A stretch of DNA of 64,000 bases, taken from assembly GCA_016792805.1 (NCBI GenBank), contig JAEUHX010000060.1, positions 27,760-91,759 on the forward strand, read 5' to 3'. A program made the translations under genes and the position numbers. Origin of the DNA: Planctomycetota bacterium. GTDB taxonomy: Bacteria > Planctomycetota > UBA1135 > JACQFD01. Of the stretch, positions 61,991 to 64,000 are shown piece by piece. The number at the start of each line of letters is the position of its first letter. The stretch's first letter is position 1. The notes beneath the pieces were generated by a model. That model had not been told where the DNA came from. It was given only the letters and a program-made list of their open reading frames with translations, and ran no database searches.

Positions 61991-64000
61991 ATGAGAATTC
62001 ACTTTTTAGCGGCGGCTCCGAAGGCGGCTCTCCTCTTCTTGATGTTCGCAAGCCCATGTCTTGATGCACAAAGCGCGGTAGAGCCGAAGACCCCGCCCGA
62101 GTATCGAAAGCAGCTCTCAGATTTTTGTGCGTTCGAGCGCGAAGAGAGCTCCGTCGGACGGGATCGCGGCGGCGAGGGTCCATCGAAGGAGGCCTGGGTG
62201 GCGCGGAGCATCGCAACCCACTGCCGCGTGACACCCGTCGGCTTCTCGATCGCGCGGAGCTTACCAGGCGGCGACGCGGAGTCTCGTGGATTTGAGACTC
62301 TACAATTCTGCCTTGAGGGCTCGAACTCTGCGGCGAGGATCGTACCGATGGAGCAGCTTCCTGGTGAGTCCCATCGTCTGGGCGGTATCAACCCAGAAGG
62401 CTGGGTGCCAAGCATCGCGCGCCATGGGCGGATTCGTATTGTGGAAGCCTATCCGGGAGTGGACTTCGAGTTCTACTTTCGCGGCAGCCAGATGGAATAC
62501 GACGTGATTGCCCAGAGCGCGGAGTCTCTCCAGCAAGTGCGCATACGGATGGAGGGCGCCGTCTCGGCTCGCCTCCTCGAGGATGGAGGAATGGAGATCC
62601 AGGGCGCACTGGGCTGGGTACGCCAGCGAAGCCCAGCCACCGCCCTGGTGCGAGATCCTCAACGGGCCGTGCCCTGTGGCTTTCGCCTCCTCGCTCCCCA
62701 CGTCTTCGGATTCGAGTGTTCGGCCCCGGTGGACGGTCCCATTTGTGTCGACCCGCAGCTTGAGTTTGGAACATACCTTGGGACTCTCGACCATGAGTTT
62801 ACATATGCTATCGCTGCAGACTCCAGCGGCTCAAGCTATGTTGCTGGAAGCTCCAACTCCCTGCAGTTTCCAACGACCCCTGGATGTTTCAAGCCGACCA
62901 TTACAGCTGGAGGATCCACCTTCATTACAAAGCTCTCCAGTGATGGCTCCTCTCTTGTCTACTCCACCTATCTTGGCCTGGGAGATCCGCGAGCATTGGC
63001 CCTTGCTCCCGGAAACCGGGTTGCCGTAGGCGGCCGTGGGATCTACAACGGGATCACCTCCGAGAGCTTCTCGACGACCCCGAATGCGATTTATCCAATC
63101 ATCAATAGTAGCGTTGGGCCTGCTTTTTGTGTGCTCAACTCCACGGGCAGCGCATTGATCTACGGAACATTCCTCAGCGCCTCCAGCACCTATCTCCATG
63201 ACCTAGCGGCCACCAACGAGCCCTCTCTCTTTGCCTGCGGCTCCGCGCTATTTACCACGACGTTTAAGTTCCCATTGACTCCCGGGCCATTCGGCACCAT
63301 CCAGGGTATCGGCGATCTCTTCTTACTGAAATTCTCGTTGACCTCGTTCACGCTCCAATACTCTGCTGCTGTTGGCGGTTCTAGCGGCGACGATGCGTTT
63401 GGCCTTTCGGTCCGTGGGGACGGTGCCTTAGGATTCGTCGGGGCCACCTCCTCCGCCAATTTTCCCGTCACCCCCGGTGCGGTCCAGACGGTGAATAACA
63501 GTCCATTCAATACGAAGCTGGTGGTAGGCGTTCTGAGCCCAAATGCCACATCGCTCGAATGGTGCAGCTATTGGGGTTCCAATCATCCCGGCTCCTCGGG
63601 GGCGATCGGGCTACTTGCCTGTTCCTTCGATCCGACCGCGGCGCTGACAGTTGCTGGAACCACCACAAATACTGACTTTCCGACCACTCCTGGAGCCTGG
63701 AAAGAGAATCCTCCGGGCTCACCAGTTGTCTCGTCGGACGGTTTTGTGAGCCGCTTTTCGCCGGACGGATCCAGCATTGAGTTCTCGACGCTCATTACCA
63801 ATGCATTTTTGGTGTATTTCACCGACGTCGTGTTGGACGTCGACGGCTCGGTGCTCGTTACCGGGATTACCAATCAACACCTGTACCCCGTGACTCCTGG
63901 CGCCTTCAAGCTCTCCGAGGGGGGCGGAGTCGTCGACCCGATCGTTACGAGGTTGAGCTGCGACGGATCTGTAGCTCTTTACGGATCGTTCCTAGGCGGC
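61991..64000 (+). CDS. Secreted SBBP beta-propeller protein, 3' partial
   Basis: From ATG 61991, 7 bp after the oxidase stop, and open to the window end (670 codons seen). The signal peptide ends near residue 27 (ALLFLMFASPCLDAQ). Residues about 120-230 match the N-terminal domain that precedes SBBP repeats (GWVPSIARHGRIRIVEAYPG, then VDFEFYFRGSQMEYDV). From about 255 come beta-propeller repeats of the form YLG...D...IAADSSGSSYVAG, LQFPTTPG, with later copies VGATSSANFPVTPG and VAGTTTNTDFPTTPG. It is probably cotranscribed with the oxidase. Function unknown; likely adhesion or extracellular binding. Confidence 0.87.
   Translation, partial: MRIHFLAAAPKAALLFLMFASPCLDAQSAVEPKTPPEYRKQLSDFCAFEREESSVGRDRGGEGPSKEAWVARSIATHCRVTPVGFSIARSLPGGDAESRGFETLQFCLEGSNSAARIVPMEQLPGESHRLGGINPEGWVPSIARHGRIRIVEAYPGVDFEFYFRGSQMEYDVIAQSAESLQQVRIRMEGAVSARLLEDGGMEIQGALGWVRQRSPATALVRDPQRAVPCGFRLLAPHVFGFECSAPVDGPICVDPQLEFGTYLGTLDHEFTYAIAADSSGSSYVAGSSNSLQFPTTPGCFKPTITAGGSTFITKLSSDGSSLVYSTYLGLGDPRALALAPGNRVAVGGRGIYNGITSESFSTTPNAIYPIINSSVGPAFCVLNSTGSALIYGTFLSASSTYLHDLAATNEPSLFACGSALFTTTFKFPLTPGPFGTIQGIGDLFLLKFSLTSFTLQYSAAVGGSSGDDAFGLSVRGDGALGFVGATSSANFPVTPGAVQTVNNSPFNTKLVVGVLSPNATSLEWCSYWGSNHPGSSGAIGLLACSFDPTAALTVAGTTTNTDFPTTPGAWKENPPGSPVVSSDGFVSRFSPDGSSIEFSTLITNAFLVYFTDVVLDVDGSVLVTGITNQHLYPVTPGAFKLSEGGGVVDPIVTRLSCDGSVALYGSFLGG

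Overview
The window is about 64 kb of GC-rich bacterial chromosome, densely coded, with no rRNA, tRNA or CRISPR array that I can see. Several traits point to Planctomycetota: very large TPR and beta-propeller secreted proteins, ASQPA/ASKPA-type linkers, FG-GAP and SBBP repeat proteins, soluble-plus-membrane Ser/Thr kinases, an FHA/sigma-54 activator and DUF4331/DUF2339 proteins. There is no phylogenetic marker here, so this assignment is an inference from gene content.

Layout. 0-8.8 kb: the end of a VWA/GATase-like membrane protein and a 2179-residue exported TPR protein, translationally coupled. 8.8-9.4 kb: a repeat-rich gap. 9.4-16.2 kb: housekeeping genes (a stand-alone MetH-reactivation-type protein behind Mrp/ApbC; rhodanese-queC; a DUF2339 membrane protein; mazG). 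16.2-16.7 kb: terminators, possible structured RNA and two tandem-repeat arrays. 16.7-23.5 kb: fbp, then a Na+/solute symporter, a NagZ-like GH3 and an AmiE-NamZ fusion. 23.5-29.7 kb: an ECF sigma factor, a TPR protein, DUF4331 and an FG-GAP protein. 29.7-34.7 kb: two zinc-ribbon Ser/Thr kinases, a small membrane protein and an FHA/sigma-54 activator. 35-36 kb: a FAS1 protein with a palindromic operator in its promoter. 36.1-45 kb: a glycan operon (double methyltransferase, RGP/UDP-arabinopyranose-mutase-like protein, GT2-GT2-TPR-GT4 fusion) divergent from a beta-helix protein. 45-53 kb: an iodotyrosine-deiodinase-like flavoprotein and an amino-sugar locus (serine hydrolase, SIS deaminase-like, GlcNAc/MurNAc kinase, MurQ, VTT protein, NagX-like), separated by repeat-rich gaps. 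53-55.6 kb: a secreted trypsin-like protease and a JmjC/cupin-like protein. 55.6-59.4 kb: an actinobacterial-type fused 2-oxoglutarate dehydrogenase. 60-64 kb: a copper-radical (galactose) oxidase homologue and the start of an SBBP beta-propeller protein.

How the genes fit together. NagZ, AmiE-NamZ, the symporter, the BadF-type kinase, MurQ and the SIS protein together outline peptidoglycan turnover: outside the cytoplasm muropeptides are cut to GlcNAc and MurNAc, which are imported, phosphorylated, converted to GlcNAc-6P and then, after a NagA not seen here, to fructose-6P. The operon at 36-42 kb appears to build and methylate a surface glycan that may contain a furanose sugar. The kinase/FHA-activator block could be a phosphothreonine-to-sigma-54 signalling unit. 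The most unusual items are the glycan operon with its plant-type RGP homologue, the AmiE-NamZ fusion operon, the copper radical oxidase whose signal sequence contains an octanucleotide repeat, and a roughly 224-bp element of nested inverted repeats at 51.3 kb.
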